A stretch of DNA of 64,000 nucleotides from NCBI RefSeq assembly GCF_004127445.1, contig NZ_QEXM01000038.1, positions 1 through 64,000 of the forward strand. The letters run 5' to 3'. The notes under the pieces are model-generated. The model made no database searches, had not been told where the DNA came from, and was given only the letters and a program-made list of their open reading frames with translations. Each line of letters starts with the position of its first letter. Within the stretch, counting starts at the first letter, position 1. The position numbers and the translations under genes were made by a program. Positions 1 through 6,942 of the stretch are shown piece after piece. Source of the DNA: Streptomyces alfalfae (GTDB lineage Bacteria > Actinomycetota > Actinomycetes > Streptomycetales > Streptomycetaceae).

Positions 1-23
1 CCCCGCCGCGCGGTGCTGCCGGC

Positions 24-197
24 TCAGTGCTTGCCGGTGTCCTTGATCTTCTCCTTGGCCTGCCGGGCGTCGCCCTTGGCCTGTTCGGCACGCCCCTCGG
101 CGGTGAGGCGTTCGTTGCCCACGGCGCGTCCGGCGGTCTCCTTGACCTTGCCGGTGATCTGCTCGGTCTTCGCCCGGTTCTTCTCGTTGGCGGCCAT
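24..197 (-). CDS. CsbD family small stress protein
   Basis: A 57-residue, highly charged, Ala/Lys/Glu-rich soluble protein opening MAANEKNRAK and continuing with GKVKETAGRAVGN, the signature of the CsbD family. CsbD proteins are small general-stress proteins, SigB-induced in Bacillus, with no known enzymatic activity. I chose the ATG at 197 because a GGAGG sits about 9 nt upstream; an in-frame GTG at 206 would overlap that ribosome-binding site. It is divergent from the FUSC gene. There is no signal peptide or membrane segment. The family call is firm; the cellular role is inferred only from the family. Confidence 0.85.
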   Translation of the reverse strand: MAANEKNRAKTEQITGKVKETAGRAVGNERLTAEGRAEQAKGDARQAKEKIKDTGKH

Positions 198-514
198 GTC
201 GCTCACCCTCCATCGGTTCGGGTTTGTGTGCCGTGATTACGCCTGGCCGCTCATCGATGACATAAACGCGCTCTCGCCGAGAAATTCCGGTGACCCGGCG
301 TCCCCCGGAATGCGGGAGGAAAACCCGGATTCTCGCGCGCGTGCGGCGCGCCGGTCCGGGCATCCGGTGGCTGACGGCTGGGCGGCGTGACCGTTCGGCC
401 GGCGGGGAACCCCGCATGCGGGCTTCCGGACCGGACCGCAGGATGAACTCGGCGATTCTCCTGGGCGTGGCCGCGACGGAACAGATATGGAACACATCGG
501 GATGGAGCACGGCG
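198..514. other. Divergent intergenic region, csbD-like / FUSC
   Basis: About 300 bp between two divergent genes. It has a short AT-richer patch near 237-290, where promoters for both genes probably lie, and the downstream half is very GC-rich. No convincing sigma-factor hexamer pair, operator dyad or small gene was identified. The open reading frame of the FUSC gene extends back into this region, but without codon usage or a ribosome-binding site that would make it coding. Confidence 0.4.
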
Positions 515-1714
515 ATGGTCGTCGAGGACGAGGGGCGGCGGACGCCGGGCGCTGTGCGGCGCTGGTCCGGCCGGGCGTGGGAGTGGTGGCAGCGGGCCCT
601 GGAGACACCGGGCTACGAGCGGCACACCGTGCTGCTGATCTTCAAGAGCACGTTGGCCGCGACCCTGGCCTGGTTCCTCTCCTACGACGTGCTGAACACG
701 CCGTCACCGGCCTTCGCGCCGTTCTCCGCGGTGCTGATCATGCAGGTGACGGTCTACCGGTCGCTGCTGCAGGCGCTGCGCTACTTGGCGGCCGTGACGG
801 TAGGCGTGAGCATGGTGGCGGGCGTGGGCTTCATGATCGGCTCGGATCTGCTGACGTTCGTGCTTGTGGCGGTGGTCGGCCTGACCATCGGGCGCTGGCC
901 CGCGCTCGGCTCCCAGGGCTCCCAGGTCGCCACGGGAGCGTTCTTCGCCTTCTCCACCTACGCCCTCGCCTCCACCGATAGCCAGAAGATCACCCAGCTC
1001 GGACAGATCATCCTGCTCGTGCTCATTGGCTGCGGCATCGGCGTCATCGTCAACCTCACGGTGGCCCCGCCGATGCGGTACCGCAGCGCCGAGTACGGCC
1101 TCCACACGCTCGCCGCGGCCCTCGGCGACCTGGTGAGCGACATGTACCCGGTGCTGCGCGACAACGAGATCGACGCCGACCACTGCGGCCAGTGGCACAG
1201 CAGGGCCGAGCAGACCGGCGGCATGATCACGCAGGCGCGGGACAGTTTCCGCACGGCGGAGGAGAGCCTCTACTACAACCCCCGGCTCCTGCTGCGCAGA
1301 CGACGCGGCGGCGCCGTCTCGTTCGAGGGGTACGGGGCGGTGCTCGAAGCGCTGGTGCGCGCCCTGTACCAGGTGTCGTCCCTGACCCGCAGCCTGGACC
1401 AGTGGACCGAGCAGGAGGCCAGACTCGACGACGGCGCGTTCTTCCGCAGCTACGCCGACTTCCTCGAAAGCGTCTCGAAGATCACCGACGTGCTCGCCGA
1501 GCTGGACGAGGATTCCCTCACCGAGCAGTCCCGACGCCTGGACGGACTGGCCGACGACGCCCAGGAGCGTGTGCGCGAGGTCTCTGAGGAGGCGGCCAGG
1601 TCCGGCCTGCCGCTCGCCGATCCGACCCGGCCGTACGGAGTGCTCGTGGTCGAGGCGAACCGCCTCATGGAGGAGTTCCGGCACACCTGCGACGTGCTGC
1701 GGGACACCTGCTGA
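515..1714 (+). CDS. FUSC / aromatic acid exporter family membrane protein
   Basis: A 400-residue protein with about six closely spaced hydrophobic segments between residues 38 and 190, followed by a roughly 200-residue soluble domain rich in Arg, Glu and Leu. This is the layout of the ArAE/FUSC family, which is linked to efflux of aromatic acids and organic anions at the cytoplasmic membrane. The start at ATG 515 has a GGAG 7 nt upstream; earlier in-frame codons translate into low-complexity Arg/Pro sequence. It stands alone between the csbD-like gene and an SDR remnant. Substrate unknown. Confidence 0.75.
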   Translation: MVVEDEGRRTPGAVRRWSGRAWEWWQRALETPGYERHTVLLIFKSTLAATLAWFLSYDVLNTPSPAFAPFSAVLIMQVTVYRSLLQALRYLAAVTVGVSMVAGVGFMIGSDLLTFVLVAVVGLTIGRWPALGSQGSQVATGAFFAFSTYALASTDSQKITQLGQIILLVLIGCGIGVIVNLTVAPPMRYRSAEYGLHTLAAALGDLVSDMYPVLRDNEIDADHCGQWHSRAEQTGGMITQARDSFRTAEESLYYNPRLLLRRRRGGAVSFEGYGAVLEALVRALYQVSSLTRSLDQWTEQEARLDDGAFFRSYADFLESVSKITDVLAELDEDSLTEQSRRLDGLADDAQERVREVSEEAARSGLPLADPTRPYGVLVVEANRLMEEFRHTCDVLRDTC

Positions 1715-1930
1715 GGAGTCGCCGGCGAAAGACCGGGAACCCTCCAGGTGCCGTTTTCACCCGTAGGTCCCTCGTGGGGTCTGGGCGCCCGACCCAGGTC
1801 ACCGACCTCGGGCGGTGCGCGGCACGCCACCGCCCATGCCCGACTTCCGCAGGAGGCCTCCTCGTGCACGAGGGCCGGCACGAGCCCGCACGAGCGGCCC
1901 GCAGGGCACGTCCGAGCCCACGCCTCCGTT

Positions 1931-2119
1931 CCCGGGGACAAGCACGGCCCGCCGCCCGGCGTCGAGGGTGACATGTCGCCGAGGCCCCGCTACCAGGCAT
2001 CGCGGTACAAGGCCGCCGACGAGCTCCTCGACAAGGTCGCGCTGATCACCGGCGGCGACTCCGGCTTCATCGTGGGCGAGGACCTCGCCGTGACGGGCGG
2101 TGAGACGGACACCCGCTGA
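1931..2119 (+). pseudogene. Internally deleted short-chain dehydrogenase remnant
   Basis: The frame reads PRPRYQASRYKAADELLDKV followed by ALITGGDSG, which matches the N-terminus and nucleotide-binding start of the SDR family with a TGGDSGIGR motif. Directly after GGDSG it continues FIVGEDLAVTGGE, which matches the extreme C-terminus of the same family (typically VTGEVL-VTGG). About 200 internal codons, including the Tyr-x-x-x-Lys catalytic segment, are missing while the frame is kept. The junction is near 2067-2070. An ATG at 1973 is the only plausible start. I read this as a decayed gene left by an in-frame internal deletion. Confidence 0.65.
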
Positions 2120-2191
2120 ACAGCGGCCGCCAGGACACCGGGGCACCTGCGGAAAGTTGTCATGTCTCCGGCTCGCACACTACTGTCACCA

Positions 2192-2352
2192 CGCCTTGGT
2201 GCTCGGGAAATCCGGTGTGATGCCGGTGCGGCCCTCGCCACTGTGATCGGGATGTCCGGCTCCAGCCCTCGCGGCAGCCACTGGGCGCACACGCGCCCGG
2301 GAAGGCGGAGACCGGACGGTACGACCCGTCAGCCAGGAGACCGGCCAAGGCG
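2192..2352 (+). ncRNA. Cobalamin (B12) riboswitch
   Basis: The conserved blocks of the cobalamin riboswitch appear in order: GTGTGATGCCGGTGCGG near 2213, GCCACTG near 2276, GGGAAGGCGGAGACC near 2299 and the B12 box GTCAGCCAGGAGACCGGCC at 2328-2346. The ends form a perfect 8-bp P1 helix, CGCCTTGG (2192-2199) with CCAAGGCG (2345-2352). The element ends only 41 nt before the cbiM start codon, and a GGAGAGG lies in that gap, so translational control by sequestering the ribosome-binding site is likely. High cobalamin should lower cobalt uptake. Confidence 0.93.
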
Positions 2353-2393
2353 CGTTGTCCATCCACGAGGTGCTGGAGAGGGTCTGCTGAGCC

Positions 2394-3212
2394 ATGCATA
2401 TCGCCGAGGGTTTCCTCCCGCCGGCGCACGCGATCGCCTGGGGCGTAGCGTCCGCGCCGTTCGTCGTCCACGGAGTCCGCTCCCTTACGCGTGAGGTGAA
2501 GGAACACCCGGAGAGCACACTGCTTCTGGGTGCGTCCGGAGCCTTCACCTTCGTCCTGTCCGCCCTGAAGATCCCGTCGGTCACCGGAAGCTGCTCGCAT
2601 CCGACGGGCACCGGCCTCGGCGCGATCCTGTTCCGCCCTCCGGTCATGGCGGTGCTCGGCACGATCACGCTCCTCTTCCAGGCCCTGCTGCTCGCCCACG
2701 GCGGGCTCACCACGCTCGGCGCCAACGTCTTCTCCATGGCGATCGCCGGGCCCTGGGCCGGGTACGCCGTCTACCGGCTCCTGAAGCGGTACGACGTGCC
2801 GCTGATGGCGGCGGTCTTCTGCGGCGCCTTCGTCGCCGACCTGTCGACGTACTGCGTCACCAGCGTCCAGCTCGCCCTGGCGTTCCCCGACCCCGGCAGC
2901 GGATTCCTCGGGGCGCTCGGCAAGTTCGGCGGCATCTTCGCCGTCACCCAGATACCGCTGGCGGTCAGCGAGGGACTGCTCACCGTCCTGGTGATGCGGC
3001 TCCTCGTGCAGTCCAGCAGGGGAGAACTCACCCGGCTCGGCGTCCTGCTCCAGCGCGCGCGTCCGGCCACGGCCCCGGGCGCGACCCCGGCCACGGACAG
3101 GGCCCCAGGCCCGACCATGGACACGACCACCGCCAAGACCGAGGCCAAGATCAAGGCCACGGACCAGGACACGGGCGACGCCAGGACCGAGACGGAGGCC
3201 CGCGCGCGATGA
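2394..3212 (+). CDS. cbiM: Cobalt ECF transporter membrane component CbiM
   Basis: A 272-residue integral membrane protein starting MHIAEGFLPPAHAIAWG, the diagnostic CbiM N-terminus whose amino-terminal Met-His contributes to Co(II)/Ni(II) recognition. It contains the family segment SVTGSCSHPTGTGLGA near residue 62 and several transmembrane helices. The last 60 residues or so are a charged, low-complexity tail absent from most CbiM proteins. It is the first gene of a four-gene operon, overlaps cbiN by 4 nt (ATGA), and lies directly under a cobalamin riboswitch. That argues for cobalt import for B12 synthesis rather than nickel import. Confidence 0.93.
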   Translation: MHIAEGFLPPAHAIAWGVASAPFVVHGVRSLTREVKEHPESTLLLGASGAFTFVLSALKIPSVTGSCSHPTGTGLGAILFRPPVMAVLGTITLLFQALLLAHGGLTTLGANVFSMAIAGPWAGYAVYRLLKRYDVPLMAAVFCGAFVADLSTYCVTSVQLALAFPDPGSGFLGALGKFGGIFAVTQIPLAVSEGLLTVLVMRLLVQSSRGELTRLGVLLQRARPATAPGATPATDRAPGPTMDTTTAKTEAKIKATDQDTGDARTETEARAR

Positions 3213-3631
3213 GCCGCAACGCGAAGATCAACACCCTGCTGATCGTCCTCGTCGCCGCCCTCGCGGTCCTGCCGCTCGTCCTCGGACTCGGCGACCACAA
3301 GGAGGAGCCGTTCGCGGGCGCCGACGCCCAGGCCGAGACGGCGATCACCGAGATCGAGCCGGACTACGAGCCCTGGTTCTCGCCGCTGTACGAACCGCCC
3401 TCCGGGGAGGTCGAGTCGGCGCTCTTCGCCCTTCAGGCGGCGCTCGGCGCGGGCGTCCTCGCCTACTACTTCGGGCTGCGCAGGGGACGCCGCCAGGGCG
3501 TCGAGCGCGAGCGTGAACGGGCACTCGACGGGCACGCCGGGCCGACAGCCGAACCGTCCGGTGACGTGCCCGGTGCGGCGTCCGGCCTCACCGCGGACGG
3601 CGAAAGCCGCACCGGGGCCGGGCAGGCCTGA
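3209..3631 (+). CDS. cbiN: Cobalt ECF transporter small component CbiN
   Basis: A 140-residue protein with two transmembrane segments (about residues 8-26 and 73-90) around an extracytoplasmic loop containing EPDYEPWFSPLYEPPSGEVE, the typical CbiN loop. CbiN is the auxiliary subunit that activates metal loading into CbiM. The C-terminal 45 residues are an Arg-rich then Gly/Ala-rich tail beyond the usual CbiN length of about 100. It is translationally coupled to cbiM by a 4-nt overlap and followed after 6 nt by cbiQ. Confidence 0.9.
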   Translation: MSRNAKINTLLIVLVAALAVLPLVLGLGDHKEEPFAGADAQAETAITEIEPDYEPWFSPLYEPPSGEVESALFALQAALGAGVLAYYFGLRRGRRQGVERERERALDGHAGPTAEPSGDVPGAASGLTADGESRTGAGQA

Positions 3632-3637
3632 CCCGCA

Positions 3638-4387
3638 GTGCTGCCCATCGACGCGGCGGCGCACAGCAGTCGCTGGCGCCGCCGCCACCCCGTGGACAAG
3701 GCCGTGCTCGGACTCGGCCTCACCGCCCTCGCCGTCTCGCTGCCGCCCTGGCCGGGCGCGGCCCTCGTCCTGCTCACCGCGCTCGTCGTGCTGCTCGGCC
3801 CGGCGGGCGTGCCGGCCCGCAAGCTGTGGCGCGCCTACCGCGTGCCGCTCGGCTTCTGCGTCACCGGAGCCCTGACCCTGCTCGTCCAGATCGGCGGCCC
3901 GGACGGGTTCGTCACGCTCGCCGAAGGCGGCCCCGCGCGCGCCGGGGGGCTGCTTCTCCGGACCTCGGCCGCCTCGCTCGGGGTGCTCCTGTTCGCCTTC
4001 ACCACGCCGCTGTCGGACCTGCTGCCCCGCCTGGTGAGGGCGGGGGTGCCGGTGGCCGTGGTGGACGTCGCCCTCGTGACGTACCGGATGAGCTTCCTGC
4101 TCCTGGACTCAATGGGGCGCATCCGCCAGGCGCAGGCCGCGCGGCTCGGGCACACCACCAGGGCGGCCACGTGGCGGTCGCTCGCGGGGCTCGGGGCGAC
4201 GGCGTTCGTGCGCGCCTTCGACCGGGCGGGGCGGCTGCAGGCCGGGCTCGCCGGGCGCGGCTACGACGGAACCCTGCGGGTGCTCGTGCCCGAGGCGAAG
4301 GTCTCCCGGCCGTTCGTGGCCGCCGCCGTGGTCCTCCTCCTGAGCCTGATCGCCCTCACCCTCGTACTGAAGAAGGTTCTTCCATGA
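3638..4387 (+). CDS. cbiQ: ECF transporter transmembrane component CbiQ
   Basis: A 249-residue membrane protein beginning at GTG 3638, with hydrophobic segments in the first 110 residues and near the C-terminus. The cytoplasmic coupling region carries the Ala-Arg-Gly type motif (QAARLGHTT and LAGRGYDG) with which T-components contact the ATPases. Its place between cbiN and cbiO identifies it as the T-component of the cobalt importer. The stop overlaps the cbiO start (ATGA at 4384-4387). Confidence 0.9.
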   Translation: MLPIDAAAHSSRWRRRHPVDKAVLGLGLTALAVSLPPWPGAALVLLTALVVLLGPAGVPARKLWRAYRVPLGFCVTGALTLLVQIGGPDGFVTLAEGGPARAGGLLLRTSAASLGVLLFAFTTPLSDLLPRLVRAGVPVAVVDVALVTYRMSFLLLDSMGRIRQAQAARLGHTTRAATWRSLAGLGATAFVRAFDRAGRLQAGLAGRGYDGTLRVLVPEAKVSRPFVAAAVVLLLSLIALTLVLKKVLP

Positions 4388-5223
4388 GCGAGCCCCTGGT
4401 GGCGCTGCGCGCTGCGTCCTACGCGTACGACGAGGGGCCTGCCGTGCTGAGCGGCCTGGACTTCGGTGTCTCCGAGGGGCGCGCGCTCGCCCTGCTCGGG
4501 CGCAACGGCAGCGGCAAGACCACCCTCATGCGGCTGCTCAGCGGCGGACTCCGGCCCGACGCGGGCGAGTTGCTGCTCGGCGGGTCCCCGGTGACGTACG
4601 ACCGCAAGGGCCTCACCCGGCTGCGCACCACCGTGCAGCTCGTCGTGCAGGACCCCGACGACCAGTTGTTCGCCGCCTCGGTCGAACAGGACGTGTCCTT
4701 CGGCCCGCTCAACCTGGGGCTGCCCGTCGCCGAGGTCCGCGCGCGCGTCGCCGAGTCGCTGGCCGCCCTCGACATCGCCGTACTCGCTGACCGGCCCACC
4801 CACCTGCTCTCCTACGGCCAGCGCAAGCGCACCGCCATCGCGGGCGCCGTGGCGATGCGCCCGCGCGTGCTGATCCTCGACGAGCCGACCGCGGGCCTCG
4901 ACCCCGACGGCCAGGAACGCCTCCTCGCCACCCTGCGCCGACTGCGGGACGCCGGGACGACCGTGGTGATGGCCACCCACGACGTGGACCTGGCCCTGCG
5001 CTGGGCCGACGACGCGGCGCTGCTCACCCCCTCCGGCGTCCGCACGGGCCCGGCCGCGGCGACCCTGGCCGACCGTGGGCTGCTGGCCCTGGCGGGCCTG
5101 AACCTGCCGTGGGCGACAGCCGTCACGGAGCACCTGCGCACGCGCGGCCTGCTGGGGGAGGCGGACGAGGGGCCGCGCACACCGGAGGAGCTGACGGCCC
5201 TCACGGCACGGGCGGCCCCGTGA
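4384..5223 (+). CDS. cbiO: Cobalt ECF transporter ATPase CbiO
   Basis: A 279-residue ABC ATPase with Walker A GRNGSGKTT (residues 39-47), Q-loop VVQDPDDQLF, signature LSYGQRKR, Walker B VLILDEPTAG and switch His in MATHDVDLA. The QDPDDQLF stretch is typical of ECF ATPases. It powers cobalt import with CbiM, CbiN and CbiQ, and only one A-component is encoded here, as usual for CbiMNQO. It is the last gene of the riboswitch-controlled operon and converges on the NmrA-like gene with only 13 bp between stops. Confidence 0.93.
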   Translation: MSEPLVALRAASYAYDEGPAVLSGLDFGVSEGRALALLGRNGSGKTTLMRLLSGGLRPDAGELLLGGSPVTYDRKGLTRLRTTVQLVVQDPDDQLFAASVEQDVSFGPLNLGLPVAEVRARVAESLAALDIAVLADRPTHLLSYGQRKRTAIAGAVAMRPRVLILDEPTAGLDPDGQERLLATLRRLRDAGTTVVMATHDVDLALRWADDAALLTPSGVRTGPAAATLADRGLLALAGLNLPWATAVTEHLRTRGLLGEADEGPRTPEELTALTARAAP

Positions 5224-5236
5224 GCCGCGGACGGCC

Positions 5237-5977
5237 TCAGAGGGCGGACTCCAGCCAGTCCCGGTAGTGCGTGGGGGCCAGCCGCGCGCCGGGCCCCGCG
5301 ACGAGGGCGTCGCCCTCGACGACGCCGAACATGCCCGCCTGCTCGTCGACGACCACCCTGCGCGGGTCCTTGCGGGCCGCGAGCGTGAGACGGCCGAGCT
5401 CGTCGAGGGGGAGGACGTCGGGGCCCGCGACGTCCAGGACGCCGCCGAGCGGTGCGCCGGTCGTGACGTCGGCGAGCGCTTCGACGACCTCGGCCGTGGC
5501 GATGGGCTGGACGCGGGTGGAGGGCAGCCGGACGGTGTCGTCGTCGGCGGTCCAGGACATGACGGCGTCCATGAACTCGAAGAACTGGGTGGCCCGCACG
5601 ATCGAGTACGGGGTGGGCCCGTTCCGCAGCAGCTCCTCCTGGAGCGTCTTGGCGCGGTAGTAGTCGAGCTGCGGCACCTGGTCGACGCCGACGATGGAGA
5701 GGATGACCTGGTGGCGCACGCCCGCGCGCTCACCGGCCGCCAGCAGGTGCCCCATGGTGGTGCGGAAGAACTCGGGGGACGCCTCGTCGAAGGTGGGGGA
5801 GTTCGTCACGTTGACGACCGTCTCCGCGCCTTCGAGCGCCTCGTCGAGCCCCGTGCCCTTCAGGAGGTCGACCCCCGTCGACAGGGAGGCCGCGACCACC
5901 TCGTGGCCGGCGTCGCGGAGCCGGGTGACGAGCTGGGAGCCGATGAGTCCGGTGCCGCCGATGACCGTGATCTTCAT
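5237..5977 (-). CDS. NmrA-like NAD(P)-binding oxidoreductase
   Basis: A 246-residue atypical short-chain dehydrogenase with the Rossmann motif ITVIGGTGLIGSQL at the N-terminus and the active-site-like segment LDYYRAKTLQEELLR. Proteins of this NmrA/NAD(P)H-binding type act as redox sensors or small-molecule reductases. The ATG at 5977 gives a start at MKITVIGG with a purine-rich GAAGGGCAGG upstream. It is transcribed divergently from an Rrf2 regulator, with two dyad operators between them, so it is very probably that regulator's target. Substrate unknown. Confidence 0.8.
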   Translation of the reverse strand: MKITVIGGTGLIGSQLVTRLRDAGHEVVAASLSTGVDLLKGTGLDEALEGAETVVNVTNSPTFDEASPEFFRTTMGHLLAAGERAGVRHQVILSIVGVDQVPQLDYYRAKTLQEELLRNGPTPYSIVRATQFFEFMDAVMSWTADDDTVRLPSTRVQPIATAEVVEALADVTTGAPLGGVLDVAGPDVLPLDELGRLTLAARKDPRRVVVDEQAGMFGVVEGDALVAGPGARLAPTHYRDWLESAL

Positions 5978-6017
5978 GAGCCTGCCCTTCCGTGGGCGAG
6001 TGCCGCCGGGGCGGCAA

Positions 6018-6067
6018 ACTCGGATATCTGATGTCCGAGATAGTACTCGGATAGTCTGTGTCCGAGT
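6018..6067. promoter_or_regulatory. Tandem dyad operators for Rrf2 regulator
   Basis: Two 23-bp imperfect palindromes occupy 6018-6040 and 6045-6067. Both begin ACTCGGATA and end TGTCCGAG followed by A or T, with centres 27 bp apart. They lie in the 113-bp gap between the divergent NmrA-like and Rrf2 genes. This is the size and position expected for an autoregulatory Rrf2 site that also controls the neighbour. The assignment to the adjacent regulator is inferred. Confidence 0.75.
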
Positions 6068-6090
6068 CAAACGGAGGGACGGAAGAAGGC

Positions 6091-6579
6091 ATGAAACTGT
6101 CGGGTGGCGTGGAATGGGCGCTGCACTGCTGCGTGGTGCTGACCGCGGCGGCCGAACCGGTCCCCGCCGCGCGCCTCGCCCAGCTGCACGACGTCTCGCC
6201 GAGCTACCTGGCCAAGCAGATGCAGGCGCTGTCCCGTGCGGGCCTCGTCAGGTCCGTCCAGGGCAAGACCGGCGGGTACGTGCTGACCAGGGGCGGCACG
6301 GAAATCACGGTCCTGGACGTGGTGCAGGCGGTGGACGGGGCGAGCCCGGCGTTCACGTGCACCGAGATCCGTCAGCGCGGGCCCTTCGGCACGCCCCCCG
6401 AGAAGTGCGCGGAGCCGTGCCCCATCGCCCGCGTGATGTCGGCGGCGGACGCCGCCTGGCGGGCGTCGCTCCAGGCGGTCTCCATAGGCGACCTCGCCGC
6501 CACGGTGGAGCGGACCAGCGGCCCCGACGCGCTCCCCACCATCGGGGCGTGGCTGAACTCAGCGGCTGCGGCTGGCTGA
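6091..6579 (+). CDS. Rrf2 family transcriptional regulator with cysteine cluster
   Basis: A 162-residue winged-helix regulator opening MKLSGGVEWALHCCVVL, the classic Rrf2 start, with helix-turn-helix around residues 24-48 and wing GKTGGYVLTR. Cys90, Cys106 and Cys110 lie in FTCTEI and EKCAEPCPI, the region that binds an iron-sulfur cluster in IscR/NsrR-type members. A redox, NO or metal signal is therefore likely but unproven. The start at ATG 6091 follows GGAAGAAGG. It is divergent from the NmrA-like gene across the two operators at 6018-6067. Confidence 0.88.
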   Translation: MKLSGGVEWALHCCVVLTAAAEPVPAARLAQLHDVSPSYLAKQMQALSRAGLVRSVQGKTGGYVLTRGGTEITVLDVVQAVDGASPAFTCTEIRQRGPFGTPPEKCAEPCPIARVMSAADAAWRASLQAVSIGDLAATVERTSGPDALPTIGAWLNSAAAAG

Positions 6580-6738
6580 ACCGCCCCGGCGAGGGCGAGC
6601 GGCCCCCGGCGGGTGAGCCGGATCACTCCCGCGTGCGGGAACTCGTCCCCCCGCCGCCCCGACTCCTGTACCGGCACGGCCGCGACAGGCCGCCGCGGGG
6701 CGCGAGTCCCGTACCTGATCCGTACCGGGAGACCGCTG

Positions 6739-6942
6739 ATGGACGACCCCCGCCGCTTCACCCTCCATGCCTTCCTCCTGCTGCTGGCGGCGGTGTTCGC
6801 CGTGTCGTACGCCGTCGGTTCCTGGGCGGGCCCCGTCGCCCCCGGCATGCACGGCCCCCGCACGGCCACCGGCGACGGCGGCTCGCGGCCGGCCGGTGAC
6901 GACGCAGAGGACATGCCCGGCATGGGCGGGATGCACGGATGA
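6739..6942 (+). CDS. Small membrane protein with Met/His-rich tail
   Basis: A 67-residue protein with one hydrophobic segment (about residues 9-26, FTLHAFLLLLAAVFAVSYAV) and a C-terminal tail ending EDMPGMGGMHG. Clusters of Met, Gly and His in exported tails commonly bind Cu(I). It overlaps the copper ATPase gene by 4 nt (ATGA), so the two are translationally coupled. No named family was recognised. By context it is probably a copper-binding accessory peptide of the exporter. Confidence 0.7.
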   Translation: MDDPRRFTLHAFLLLLAAVFAVSYAVGSWAGPVAPGMHGPRTATGDGGSRPAGDDAEDMPGMGGMHG

